A stretch of 64,000 nt of DNA from CAIWHR01 sp963726775 (lineage in GTDB: Bacteria > Pseudomonadota > Gammaproteobacteria > Burkholderiales > Casimicrobiaceae). The notes below the pieces were generated by a model, which was not told the origin of the DNA, searched no databases, and worked only from the letters and a program-made list of their open reading frames with translations. Made by a program: the position numbers and the translations under genes. Each line of letters begins with the position of its first letter. Within the stretch, counting starts at the first letter, position 1. Shown here in pieces: positions 35,773-45,114 of this stretch. The stretch spans positions 284,550 to 348,549 of the forward strand of contig CAVSDL010000006.1 of the NCBI GenBank assembly GCA_963726775.1, read 5' to 3'.

Positions 35773-36450
35773 ATGGGATGCCAATTCAAGCAAGGCGGCG
35801 GACTTCACCCGCGCCTGCGCATCGGTGCGGTGCTGCTGGCTGCCGGTGAAGGCCGGCGCATGGGCGGTGTGGCCAAGCCGCTGATCCGGCTCCAGGGCGT
35901 GCCGCTGATCAGCCGGCAACTGGTCGCACTGAGCGGCGCCGGAGTCGACGAGGTGGTCGTCGTCACCGGCCACGCGCGCCACGCGATCGAGGAACAGATG
36001 CGAGGCTACGTGGTGACGCTGGCGCACAACGAGGCGCATGCCGACGGTCAGCAAGGCTCGGTGCGCGTCGGGCTGGCGGCGCTCTGCGGCAGCCTTCGAT
36101 GCCGTCATCATTGCTGCTCGCCGACCAGCCGCTGATCGGCGCGAGCGATTTGACCGAGCTGATCGGAGCGTTCAAGAAACGTCCGGCGGGGCATGTCGTC
36201 GTGCCGGTCGTGAATGGTCAGCGCGGCAACCCCATCATTCTGGACGAGGTGGCGCTGGCGCGAGATTCTCGCCAGCGGCACGAACCTCGGGTGCCGCCAT
36301 CTGATCGAGCGGCAGCCCGAGCTCGTGCACGCGTACGAAACCGCCAATACCCGCTTCGTCACCGACCTCGACACGGTGGATGACGTCGAGCAGCTTGCCC
36401 GGCGCACCGGCTGGCGGCTCGAGCTTCCCGCGCTGGAAGCGGCGCACTAG
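35773..36450 (+). pseudogene. mocA: MocA-like molybdenum cofactor cytidylyltransferase, frameshifted
   Basis: The N-terminal nucleotidyltransferase motif is intact (IGAVLLAAGEGRRMGG, then KPLIRLQGVPLISRQL). Reading is broken three times: near 36084, near 36110 and near 36260, each explained by one extra base. Corrected, it gives 224 residues containing LLADQPLIGASDLTELI (the DQP metal motif), VVNGQRGNPIILDEVALA and RFVTDLDTVDDVEQL. The enzyme would transfer CMP from CTP to molybdopterin, making the MCD cofactor that CO dehydrogenase needs. It sits just before coxMSL in the same direction, which supports that role. As printed it would not be functional. Confidence 0.78.
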
Positions 36451-36480
36451 CGGAATTCCGCGCGGCCGGCGGTGTTCGCG

Positions 36481-36565
36481 GAAATTAGGGTCAGACTCGA
36501 CTTTCCGCGGTATTTGTTGGCGCTGTCGCTTCCGGCATTGGAAAGTCGAGTCTGACCCTAATTTC
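36481..36565. repeat. dispersed inverted-repeat element, 26-bp perfect arms
   Basis: GAAATTAGGGTCAGACTCGA plus CTTTCC at 36481-36506 is repeated exactly in inverse at 36540-36565 with a 33-base spacer. Compared with the copy at 13.2 kb, the inner arm has changed from CGAATTTG to CGACTTTCC, yet the change is present in both arms. The element separates the cytidylyltransferase from coxM. Confidence 0.92.
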
Positions 36566-36632
36566 CCCTTGTTTTGTTGCGCTGCGTTAGTCCAGTATCT
36601 GCGGTCCAACAAGTACGCTGGAGGAGCGACCG

Positions 36633-37499
36633 ATGATTCCCCGCGATTTCGAGTATCACGCGCCCAAGTCCATCCCCGACGCGCTCGGCCTGCTCAAGCA
36701 ATTCGGCGACGAGGCGAAGCTGCTCGCCGGCGGCCACAGCCTGCTGCCGATGATGAAAATGCGCTTCGCCCAGCCGGGACATCTGATCGACCTCGGCAGG
36801 ATTCCCGAGCTGAAGGGCATACGCGAAGGAGGCGGCACGATCCACATCGGCGCGATGACCACCGAGAACGAGCTCATCTGGTCGAAGCTCCTGCAGGACA
36901 AATGTCCGTTGCTGGTCGAGGGCGCGCGGCTCATTTCCGATCCGCAGGTGCGCTACAAGGGCACGATCGGCGGCGACATCGCGCACGGCGATCCAGGCAA
37001 CGACCATCCGGCGCTGATGCTGGCGCTGGGCGCGTCGTTCGTGCTGCGTTCGGCGGCGGGCGAGCGCGTCGTTGCGGCCGACGGCTTCTTCGTCGGCACC
37101 TACGACACGCTGATGAAGCCCGACGAAATCATGACCGAGATCCGCATCCCGGTCCCGGCGCCGGGTACCGGCTACTGCTACGCCAAGCTCAAGCGCAAGG
37201 TCGGCGATTTCGCGACCGCTGCGGCCGCCGTCACGCTGCGGATGAACGGCGAGACGGTCGACGACGTCGCGATCGCGCTCACCAACGTCGGCCCGACGCC
37301 GCTGAAGGCGCGCGCGGCCGAGGATTCGCTGCGCGGCAAGGCGCTGACCGACGCGTCGATGGCCGCTGCCGCGGATCTCGCGATGAGCATCTGCGATCCG
37401 GCCGTCGATCAGCGCGGCGATGCGGAATACAAGACGGCCATGGCGGGCGAGATGACGCAGCGCGCGTTGCGCACGGCCCGCTCGCGCGGCAGCCGCTGA
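36633..37499 (+). CDS. coxM: CO dehydrogenase medium (FAD) subunit
   Basis: 288 residues, the normal length for CoxM. FAD-binding motifs are in place: A32-G-G-H-S36 in LLAGGHSLLPMMKMRF and T111-I-G-G-D in YKGTIGGDIAHGDPGND, numbered as in the Oligotropha carboxidovorans enzyme. The subunit passes electrons from the [2Fe-2S] clusters of CoxS to FAD and on to the respiratory chain. GGAGG lies just upstream of the ATG. It is followed 21 bases later by coxS and then coxL, the conserved M-S-L order of aerobic CO dehydrogenases. The C-terminal domain (VGDFATAAAAVTLRMNGETV) is complete. Confidence 0.95.
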   Translation: MIPRDFEYHAPKSIPDALGLLKQFGDEAKLLAGGHSLLPMMKMRFAQPGHLIDLGRIPELKGIREGGGTIHIGAMTTENELIWSKLLQDKCPLLVEGARLISDPQVRYKGTIGGDIAHGDPGNDHPALMLALGASFVLRSAAGERVVAADGFFVGTYDTLMKPDEIMTEIRIPVPAPGTGYCYAKLKRKVGDFATAAAAVTLRMNGETVDDVAIALTNVGPTPLKARAAEDSLRGKALTDASMAAAADLAMSICDPAVDQRGDAEYKTAMAGEMTQRALRTARSRGSR

Positions 37500-37520
37500 A
37501 TCGACATCGAGGAGACGGAC

Positions 37521-38009
37521 ATGGCCAAGAAACAGGCGGTGTCGTTCAAGCTCAACGGCAAGGCGGTCGACGTGGTCGTCGAGCCGCGCGAGCTGCTGAT
37601 CCACACGCTGCGCGAAAAGCTGCTGCACACCGGGCCGCACATCGGCTGCGAGACCAGCCACTGCGGCGCGTGCACGGTCGATCTCGACGGCATGTCGGTC
37701 AAGTCCTGCACGGTGCTGACGGTGCAGTGCCAGGACGCCGAGGTGCTGACGATCGAGGGCTTCGAGCAGGGCGGCGCGCTGCACGCGCTGCAGGAAGGCT
37801 TCACCGAGCAGCACGGCCTGCAGTGCGGCTACTGCACGCCCGGCATGATCACGCGCGCCTACCGGCTGCTCAAGGAAAACCCCAATCCGTCGGAAGAGGA
37901 GATCCGCTACTGGATGGCCGGCAACCTGTGCCGCTGCACCGGTTACCAGAACATCGTCAAGGCGGTGCAGCACGCGGCGAAGAAGCTCGCGGCTGCAGTT
38001 GCCAACTAA
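37521..38009 (+). CDS. coxS: CO dehydrogenase small (iron-sulfur) subunit
   Basis: 162 residues with both [2Fe-2S] clusters: the plant-ferredoxin-type ligands C43, C48, C51 and C63 (IGCETSHCGACTVDLDG) and the C-terminal ligands C102, C105, C137 and C139 (LQCGYCTPGM and NLCRCTGYQN). It relays electrons from the Mo-Cu site of CoxL to the FAD of CoxM in the (LMS)2 complex. GAGGAGACGG precedes the ATG. Spacing is 21 bases from coxM and 36 bases to coxL. No oddities. Confidence 0.96.
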   Translation: MAKKQAVSFKLNGKAVDVVVEPRELLIHTLREKLLHTGPHIGCETSHCGACTVDLDGMSVKSCTVLTVQCQDAEVLTIEGFEQGGALHALQEGFTEQHGLQCGYCTPGMITRAYRLLKENPNPSEEEIRYWMAGNLCRCTGYQNIVKAVQHAAKKLAAAVAN

Positions 38010-38045
38010 GCCGCCTGATCCACGCGACGCAACGGAGAATTCGCC

Positions 38046-40452
38046 ATGGCTGCTTCAACGGAAACACTCGAGCGCGAAACCAAGCTTCAAGGGATTGGGC
38101 AGCTCCCGGCTGCGCAAGGAAGACGCCCGCTTCATCCGCGGCCGCGGAACCTACGTCGACGACATCAAGCTGCCCGGCATGCTGTTCGGCGCGATGGTGC
38201 GCAGCCCCTACGCGCATGCCCGGATCAAGTCGATCAACAAGGCCAAGGCGCTGGCGGTGCCGGGTGTCGTCGCGGTGCTGACCGCCGACGACCTGAAGCC
38301 CGTGAAGCTGCACTGGATGCCCACGCTCGGCGGCGACGTGCAGGCGGTGCTGGCGGACAAGAAGGTCTGCTTCCAGATGCAGGAAGTCGCGATGGTGATC
38401 GCCAGCGACCGCTACAGCGCCGCCGACGGCGCGGAGCAGGTGGAAGTCGACTACGAGGAGCTGCCCGCCATCGTCGATCCGCACAAGTCGATGGCGCCGG
38501 ATGCGCCGATCATCCGCGAGGACATCGCCGACAAGGACAACGTCGGCCACGGCAAGCGCACGCATCCCAATCACATCTTCACGTGGGAAGCGGGCGACAA
38601 GGCTGCCACCGACGCGGCGTTCGCCAACGCCGAGGTGACCGTCCGCGAAGAGATCCTCAACCCGCGCGTGCATCCGTGTCCGCTGGAGACGTGCGGCTGC
38701 GTGGCCTCGTTCGACAAGGTCACGGGGCAGCTGACGGTCTACATGACGTCGCAGGCGCCGCATCTCGTGCGCACCGTGGTCGCGATGCTGTCCGGCATCC
38801 CCGAAAGCAAGATCCGCATCGTCGGCGGCGACATCGGCGGCGGCTTCGGCAACAAGGTCCCGGTCTATCCGGGCTACGTCGTCGCGATCGTGGCGTCGAT
38901 CGTCACCGGCGTGCCGATCAAGTGGATCGAGTCGCGCATCGACAACATCTCCACGACCGGCTTCGCCCGCGACTATCACGGCGTCGGCGAGCTGGCGGCC
39001 GACAAGGACGGCCGCATCAAGGCGCTGCGCTTCACGGCGCTGGCCGATCACGGCGCGTTCAATTCGCACGTCTCGGCCACCAAGCTGCCGGCGGGCCTGT
39101 TCAGCATCTGCACCGGCTCGTACGCGATTCCCAAGGCGTATTGCCGGGTCGATGCGGTCTACACCAACAAGGCGCCCGGCGGCGTCGCCTATCGCTGTTC
39201 GCTGCGGGTCACCGAGGCGGTCTACCTGATCGAGCGCATGATCGACGTGCTGGCGCAGAAGCTCGGGCTCGACAAGGCCGAGATCCGCCGGCGCAACTTC
39301 GTCAAGGCGGAACAGTTTCCGTACACCACGGCGTTCGGCTGGACGCTCGACAGCGGCAACTACCACGCCGCGCTGGAGAAGGTGTTGAAGGCGGTCGACT
39401 ACGACGGCCTGCGCACGGAGCAGGCGGACAAGCGCGCCAAGGGCGAGCTGATGGGCATCGGCATCTCCACGTTCACCGAGATCGTCGGCGCCGGCCCGAC
39501 CAAGGTCTGCGACATCCTCGGCATCGGGCTCTTCGACAGCTGCGACATCCGCGTCAATCCGACCGGCAGCGCGATCGCGCGGCTCGGCACGATGAGCCAG
39601 GGCCAGGGGCACGCGACGACCTACGCGCAGATCATCGCCACCGAGCTCGGCCTGTCGTCGGACGAGATCCAGATCGAGGAAGGCGACACCGACAAGGCGC
39701 CGTACGGCGCGGGCACCTGGGGCTCGCGCTCGACGCCGGTCGGCGGCGCCGCCGCGGCGATGGCGGCGCGCAAGATCCGGGCGAAGGCGCAGAAGATCGC
39801 GGCGCACCTGCTGGAAGTCGGCGAAGGCGATCTCGAATGGGAGGTCGACCGGTTCAAGGTCAAGGGCAACCCGAGCCAGGCCAAGACGATGAAGGAGATC
39901 GCGATGGCGCCGCACACGAGCAATCTGCCGGACGGCATGGAGAAAGGGCTCGACGCCACCGAGTACTACGATCCGCCCAACATGACGTTCCCGTTCGGCG
40001 CGTACGTCTGCGTGGTCGACATCGACCGCTACACCGGCGAGACCAAGGTGCGGCGCTTCTACGCGCTCGACGATTGCGGCACGCGGATCAACCCGATGAT
40101 CATCGAAGGCCAGATCCACGGCGGCCTCACCGAGGCGTTCGCGGTCGCCTTCGGGCAGGCGATCCCGTTCGACGAGAACGGCAACCATCTCGGCAACAGC
40201 CTCATGGATTACTTCCTGCCGACCGCCGTGGAAACGCCGCATTGGGAAACCGATCACACGGTCACGCCGTCGCCGCACCATCCGATCGGCGCCAAGGGCG
40301 TGGCGGAATCGCCGCACGTCGGCGGCATTCCCTGCTTCAGCAATGCGGTGGTCGATGCCTTCGCGCATCTGGGCGTCACGCACATGGACATGCCGCATAC
40401 GGCGTATCGCGTGTGGCAGCAGTGCAAGGCGCTCGGCATCAACAAGAGGTAG
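38046..40452 (+). CDS. coxL: form I CO dehydrogenase large (Mo/Cu) subunit, one frameshift near N-terminus
   Basis: From the ATG at 38046 the frame reads MAASTETLERETKLQGIG and then breaks in GGG at 38097-38099. Removing one G joins it to SSRLRKEDARFIRGRGTYVD and gives 801 residues, close to the 809 of the characterised enzyme. The active-site loop is AYRCSLR (Cys384 in corrected numbering), the form I signature AYxCSFR with Phe replaced by Leu. MCD-binding GGGFGNKVPVYPGYV and the catalytic Glu in KGVAESPHVGG are present. It oxidises CO to CO2 at the Mo-S-Cu site. Form II would have AYRGAGR. Downstream genes coxG, D, E and F encode its assembly factors. Confidence 0.92.
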
Positions 40453-40475
40453 CGCCCGAGACAGGACACATCGGC

Positions 40476-41111
40476 ATGAAGGTCGAGCTCGAGAAGACAT
40501 TTCCGATGCCGGGCTCGGCCGAGGTCGCCTGGGAATTCCTGCAGAACATCGAGGCGGTGGCCGGGTGCATGCCGGGCGCGAAGATCACCGAGCGCCTGCC
40601 CGACGGCGGCTACAAGGGAACGGTCACGGTGCGCGTCGGTCCCGCGACGATGTCGTTCCGCGGCGAGGTCGAGGTGCGCGACATCGACGCGGCGGCGCGT
40701 TCGCTGCGTCTCCTCGGCAAGGGCACCGACAGCACGGGGACTTCCGGCGCGTCGATGGATCTGCTGGCGCGCATCGAGCCGGGTCGACGGCAGCACCTGC
40801 AATGCTGGTCGGCAAGAGCGAAGTGGCGATGAGCGGCAAGGCTGCCGCCTTCGGCGGGCGCATGATGAATTCGGTCGCCGATCAGATCCTGAAGCAGTTC
40901 GCCGACAACTTCGCGACGCAGGTGGCGGCGCTCGCCGCGCAGCGCGACCGCAGCTGCCCGCGCCGATCCGCGGACGCAAGCGACGCGCCCGCGCGGCGCG
41001 CCCATGCCGGCACCCGCTGCCGGTCGCCCACGAACTGAACGGCCTCGCGCTCCTGTGGGCCGTCGTTCAAGGACTGGCTGCGCGGCCTCTTTCGGCAAGA
41101 AGCCGGCGTGA
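40476..41111 (+). pseudogene. coxG: CoxG-like SRPBCC protein, multiply frameshifted
   Basis: The start MKVELEKTFPMPGSAEVAWE opens a START/SRPBCC domain of the CoxG family, which helps attach or mature CO dehydrogenase at the membrane. After ARIEPG the frame fails in GGG at 40781-40783 and again at 40801-40802; it resumes as MLVGKSEVAMSGKAAAFGG. Two more shifts are needed between about 40950 and 41020, one near 41069 and one near 41092, where WAVV, KDWLRGLF and GKKPA lie in different frames. Six +1 corrections give about 209 residues ending at the TGA that overlaps the MoxR start. As printed it is not functional. Confidence 0.75.
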
Positions 41112-42008
41112 ATCCGCCTTCGCAACGGATGCACGAGGTCGTCGACCTGCAGCGCCAGTTGCAGGGCGCGGGCTACATCGCCGAGCGTCCGCTCGCGGCC
41201 GCGCTGCTGCTGATGCTGGATCTCGGCCGCCCGCTGCTGCTGGAGGGCGACGCCGGCGTCGGCAAGACCGAAGTCGCGAAGGCGCTCGCCGCGGTGCGCG
41301 CCGCCAGGCTCATCCGCCTGCAGTGTTACGAAGGGCTCGACGTGCACGCGGCGATGTACGAATGGAACTACCAGCGGCAGTTGCTGGCCATCAAGCTGCT
41401 CGAGCACGACGAGCGCTCGGTTGTCGCTGAAGGAGCAGGACATCTTTTCCGAGCGCTATCTGCTGAAGCGCCCGCTGCTCGAGGCGATCAGCTGCACCGA
41501 GCCGCCGGTGCTGCTGATCGACGAGGTCGACCGCGCCGACGAGGCGTTCGAGGCCTATCTGCTCGAGCTGCTGTCGGATTTCCAGATGTCGATACCGGAG
41601 CTCGGCACCGTGCACGCCGTGTCGCGTCCGCTGGTGGTCATCACTTCCAACGGCACGCGCGAGCTCTCCGATGCGCTGCGCCGCCGCTGCCTCTATCAGT
41701 ACATCGACTATCCCGACTTCGAGAAGGAGCTCGCGATCGTCGAGATGCGGATGCCGGATGCGGCAGGGCAGCTCGCGCGCCAGCTGGTCGAGTTCGTGCA
41801 GAGCGTGCGGCGCATGGACCTGCAGAAGAAGCCGGGCATCGCCGAGACGCTCGACTGGACGGCGGCGCTGTTGCGCCTCGGCATTTCCGCCATCGACGAC
41901 GACGGGGCGGAGCGAATCCTCGAGACGCTCTGCGCCCTCATCAAGACGCGTGCCGACCGCGCCGGATTCACCCGGGAGGTCGTCGCCCGCATCGCGGCCG
42001 CATGCTGA
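41108..42008 (+). CDS. coxD: CoxD-like MoxR AAA+ ATPase, one frameshift
   Basis: The GTG at 41108 overlaps the coxG stop (GTGA). Walker A is LLLEGDAGVGKTEVAKALA, followed by LQCYEGLDVHAAMYEWNYQ. One extra base near 41420 breaks the frame; it resumes as LSLKEQDIFSERYLLKRPLL with Walker B PVLLIDEVDRADEAFEAYLL and sensor 1 VVITSNGTRELSDALRRRCL. Corrected length is 299 residues. CoxD-type MoxR ATPases unfold or remodel apo-CO dehydrogenase so that the Mo-S-Cu centre can be completed, together with the VWA protein CoxE. The stop overlaps coxE by seven bases. Confidence 0.85.
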
Positions 42009-43181
42009 TCGCGGCGACCATTCCGGTCGATCATCCGGGCGTGGCCCTGCGGACCCGCCTGACGGGATTTGCGGGGTTCCTGCGCGCCAACGGTTTCGGC
42101 GTCGGCGGCGGCGATGCGACCCGCGTTCTCGAAACCGCCGAGCAGGTCGGCGTTTTCGACGGCGAGATCCTGCGCTGGAGCCTCAAGGCGCTGCTGTGCC
42201 GGCGCGGCGACGAATGGCGGCGGTTCGACGCGCTTGTTCGATGCGTACTTCCTGCCGCCGAACCGGAGATTTCTTGCCGAAAGCCATGCCATGGCGCACG
42301 AGCGCTCGGACGTGGGCGGTGCGCCGGGCGATGCCCGCCGGCCGCTGCCGGTCGCCGCCGCGGATGGCGCCATCGCCGGCGGCGACGATGACGATTCCGA
42401 GCGCCATGGCGCAAGCCGCGAGGAATCGCTCGCGTCCACCGATTTTCGCGATCTCGACCGGGCCGACCAACTGCGCGACATCGAGGCGCTGATGCGGCGT
42501 TTCGCCCGCCGCCTCAAGCACCTGCGCCTGCGCCGCGAAGCGCGATTCGCGCGAGGCCGCCGCCTCGATTTGCAGGGGACGATACGACGCAGCGTCGGAA
42601 GCGGCGGCACGCCGTTCCGGCTCGCCTGGAAAGACCGGCGTCGCGTGCGCCCGCGCCTTGTCCTGCTGCTCGATGTCAGCCGGTCGATGAGCCCGTACAG
42701 CTTCTTCTATCTGCGTCTTGCGCGCGCGCTTTGCGCCGAGCTCGCGGATGTGCATTGCTTCATCTTTCACACCCGCATCACCGGCGTCAGCGAGGCGCTC
42801 CGCGACCCGGACCCGTGGCGATCGCAGGAGCGCCTGCACCTGCTGGCCGCGGGCTGGGGAGGCGGCACGCGCATCGGCGAATGCCTGCACGATTTCAACG
42901 CCCGCGACGGCGCGCGCCTCGTGCATTCGCGCACCGCGGTGATCATCGTCAGCGACGGCTACGACACCGGCGAGCCGGAAATCCTGGGCGCGGCGCTGAT
43001 CGCGTTGCGACGGCGGGCGCGGCGCATCGTCTGGATCAATCCGCTCCTGAACCGGCCCGATTTCGCCCCGGAGAGCCGCGGCATGCGGGCGGCGCTTCCG
43101 CATCTCGACCTCTTCGCGCCCGGCGCCGACCTGGCGTCCATCGAGCATATGCTGCCCAACCTCCTCGAGGTCCTGCGATGA
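42002..43181 (+). CDS. coxE: CoxE-like von Willebrand factor A protein, one frameshift
   Basis: Begins at the ATG at 42002 within the coxD stop region. The first 78 residues (LIAATIPVDHPGVALRTRLT, FLRANGFGVGGGDATRVLE) are in one frame. An extra T at about 42233-42235 shifts the rest, which continues as LFDAYFLPPNRRFLAESHAM. The corrected protein has 392 residues. The VWA domain has a MIDAS site, LLLDVSRSMSPYSFFYLRLA, plus a later GGGTRIGECLHDF and VSDGYDTGEPE. CoxE partners the MoxR ATPase CoxD in maturation of the CO dehydrogenase active site. The stop overlaps the XdhC-family start (ATGA). Confidence 0.87.
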
Positions 43182-44164
43182 CCAACGACGAACTCCTCGA
43201 GATGGCGCGCCAATTGAACGGCCGGCGCGAGCCCTATGCGCTCGTCACGGTCGTGCGGGCCGTGGCGCCCACGTCAGCCTATCTCGGCGCGCAGGCGATC
43301 GTCCTCGCCGACGGGACCTTGCACGGCTGGATCGGCGGAGGATGCGCGAAGGGCGTGGTCATCTCCGCCGCGCAGAGCGCCATCGGCACCGGCGAGCCGA
43401 AACTGGTGCGCATTTCCAACGATCGGATTCAACCCGAAGCGGATGTCGAGCAGCACACGATGTCCTGTGCGAGCAACGGCACGATCGAACTTTTCATACA
43501 GCCCTACAGTCCCCGCAGTGCGCTCTGCGTGCTGGGGAACACGCCGGCCGCCGACGAGGCCCGCTTCCTGGCCGAGCGTCTCAGGATCCGGCTCGCCGAT
43601 GCCCCTGACGAGGCGCCCATCGTGCTCGTCGCCACCCAGGGGCAGAGTGACGAAGAGGCGCTCGAACGCGCGCTGAAGAGCCCGGCAACGCACGTGCTCA
43701 TGATCGCGAGCCGGCGCAAGGCAGAAAAGCTGCGCGACGTGATGCGCATGCGCGGGATAGACGACGCCCGGCTCGCTCGCCTCGTCGCTCCCGCGGGCCC
43801 GGATGCCGGAGCCAAGACGCCGGGAGAAATTGCCTTGGTGGCGATCGTCGGCGTACTGGCGTTCCTGCGCGGTCGCGCGCAACTCCCGGCCATTGCGCCC
43901 GGTCGGCAGGTGTCAGCCGATGCGCCGGCATTGGCGTCGCAACCGCCTGGATTGACCTCAAATGTTGAAGCGGCGGCGCCAGGCGCCAGGTTCGTCAACC
44001 CGGTCTGCGGAATGGCGGTCGACACTGCCAAGCCGAAACACATCGAGAAGTTCGAAGGGGTCGCTTATTACTTCTGCTGTGACTGCTGCTTGACGACGTT
44101 CCGGGGGAACCCCGCGAAATATGCGGCGATACATCGCGCTGCGGCAGGCAGCGCTGCATTTTGA
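43178..44164 (+). CDS. coxF: XdhC/CoxF family maturation factor with C-terminal YHS domain
   Basis: 328 residues, frame intact. Residues 1-75 form the XdhC/CoxI N-terminal domain (VTVVRAVAPTSAYLGAQAIV, then GWIGGGCAKGVVISAAQ with the conserved GGGC). About 110-235 is the Rossmann-like XdhC_C domain (VLMIASRRKAEKLRDVMRM). After a linker, about 272-320 is a YHS domain: FVNPVCGMAVDTAKPKHIEK, then YYFCCDCCLTTF. XdhC proteins carry the sulfurated molybdenum cofactor to the apoenzyme. A YHS domain often binds copper or other metals, which would suit an enzyme needing Mo-S-Cu. The fusion is uncommon in my experience. ATG overlaps coxE by 4 bases. Confidence 0.87.
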   Translation: MTNDELLEMARQLNGRREPYALVTVVRAVAPTSAYLGAQAIVLADGTLHGWIGGGCAKGVVISAAQSAIGTGEPKLVRISNDRIQPEADVEQHTMSCASNGTIELFIQPYSPRSALCVLGNTPAADEARFLAERLRIRLADAPDEAPIVLVATQGQSDEEALERALKSPATHVLMIASRRKAEKLRDVMRMRGIDDARLARLVAPAGPDAGAKTPGEIALVAIVGVLAFLRGRAQLPAIAPGRQVSADAPALASQPPGLTSNVEAAAPGARFVNPVCGMAVDTAKPKHIEKFEGVAYYFCCDCCLTTFRGNPAKYAAIHRAAAGSAAF

Positions 44165-44209
44165 CCCGCCAGGCTTGATTGAATTGAGCGACAACGGCGG
44201 TGGTATGTC

Positions 44210-44235
44210 GTCGTTCCCGCGTACGCGGGAACGAC
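44210..44235. terminator. 26-nt perfect palindrome between convergent genes
   Basis: GTCGTTCCCGCGTACGCGGG followed by AACGAC is its own reverse complement over 26 bases. It lies between the ends of coxF (+) and arsM (-), where a bidirectional stem-loop terminator would be useful. The TTCCCGCGnnCGCGGGAA core is also typical of REP-like palindromes in betaproteobacteria. There is no strong T run after it. Confidence 0.7.
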
Positions 44236-44283
44236 CATCATCCTTCCGAAAGCGTCGCCCAGTTCCATGGCGATCAATGGATT

Positions 44284-45102
44284 CTACGGCTTGACGGCGC
44301 GGATGAAGGCGCTCACGAATTTGCCGTCGATTGATCCGGCGAGCGCTTCGCCGTCGAAGCCCTCGGTGGCGAGAAATTCACGCGCATCGTCGCTTCCATA
44401 GACGCGCGTCACCTCGACGTCGATCTTGCCGAATCCCGACTTGGCGAGCTTGCTCCTGTAGTCCGTTTCCGAAAGCGCGCCGGCCACGCAGCCGACCCAC
44501 AGTTCCATGCTCTTGCGAATGGCCGCGGGCACCTCGCCGCGCACGACTACGTCCGAGACTGCGAAGCGGCCACCCGGCTTCAACACCCGAAACGCCTCGC
44601 TCAGCACCTGGTCCTTGTCGCCCGACAGATTGATGACGCAGTTCGAGATGATCACGTCCACCGCGTTATCCGGCAGAGGGATGTTCTCGATTTCGCCCTT
44701 CAGGAACTCGACGTTGGCCAGTCCGCTCTTGCGCCGGTTCTCCTCGGCGAGAGCGAGCATTTCGTCGGTCATGTCGAGACCGTACGCTTTGCCGCGGGGC
44801 CCGACGCGCCGCGCCGACAGCAATACATCGATGCCACCGCCCGATCCGAGGTCGAGCACGATCTCGCCCGGTTTCAGTTCGGCGAGCGCGGTCGGGTTGC
44901 CGCATCCCAGCGATGCCTTCATTGCGGATTCGGGCACTTCGCCTGCCTGGCCGGCATCGTACAGGTTGGTGGTGATCGGATCGCAGCAGCTCATCGCGCT
45001 TGGCGCGCTGCCGCAGCAACCGCTCTGGCCGGCCTTCACCCGCAAGGCGGCCTGACCGTATTTTTCACGCACGACTTCCTTCACATCGCTCGATGCAGAC
45101 AT
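44284..45102 (-). CDS. arsM: arsenite S-adenosylmethionine methyltransferase
   Basis: 272 residues. SAM binding is shown by VLDLGSGGGIDVLLSARRVG. The three arsenite-binding cysteines are C67 (ASLGCGNPTAL), C155 (IISNCVINLSGD) and C205 (LWVGCVAGAL), equivalent to the catalytic trio of ArsM enzymes. Extra Cys pairs near the N-terminus (SGCCGSAPSAMSCCDP) are a common accessory feature. The enzyme methylates As(III) to volatile or less toxic forms. It lies 12 bases downstream of arsR and is controlled by the same promoter, so it is induced by arsenite. The C-terminal domain is complete. Confidence 0.96.
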   Translation of the reverse strand: MSASSDVKEVVREKYGQAALRVKAGQSGCCGSAPSAMSCCDPITTNLYDAGQAGEVPESAMKASLGCGNPTALAELKPGEIVLDLGSGGGIDVLLSARRVGPRGKAYGLDMTDEMLALAEENRRKSGLANVEFLKGEIENIPLPDNAVDVIISNCVINLSGDKDQVLSEAFRVLKPGGRFAVSDVVVRGEVPAAIRKSMELWVGCVAGALSETDYRSKLAKSGFGKIDVEVTRVYGSDDAREFLATEGFDGEALAGSIDGKFVSAFIRAVKP

Positions 45103-45114
45103 GGAGGGTTCCTT

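Noticed and set aside
38046..40452. Form II (aldehyde-type) assignment for the CoxL protein
   Set aside because: The loop reads AYRCSLR with the Cys of form I, not AYRGAGR.
37957..40500. Long open frame of 847 codons on the minus strand opposite coxL
   Set aside because: It is His/Asp/Arg-rich with no domain and exists because the GC-rich codons of coxL avoid stops on the other strand.
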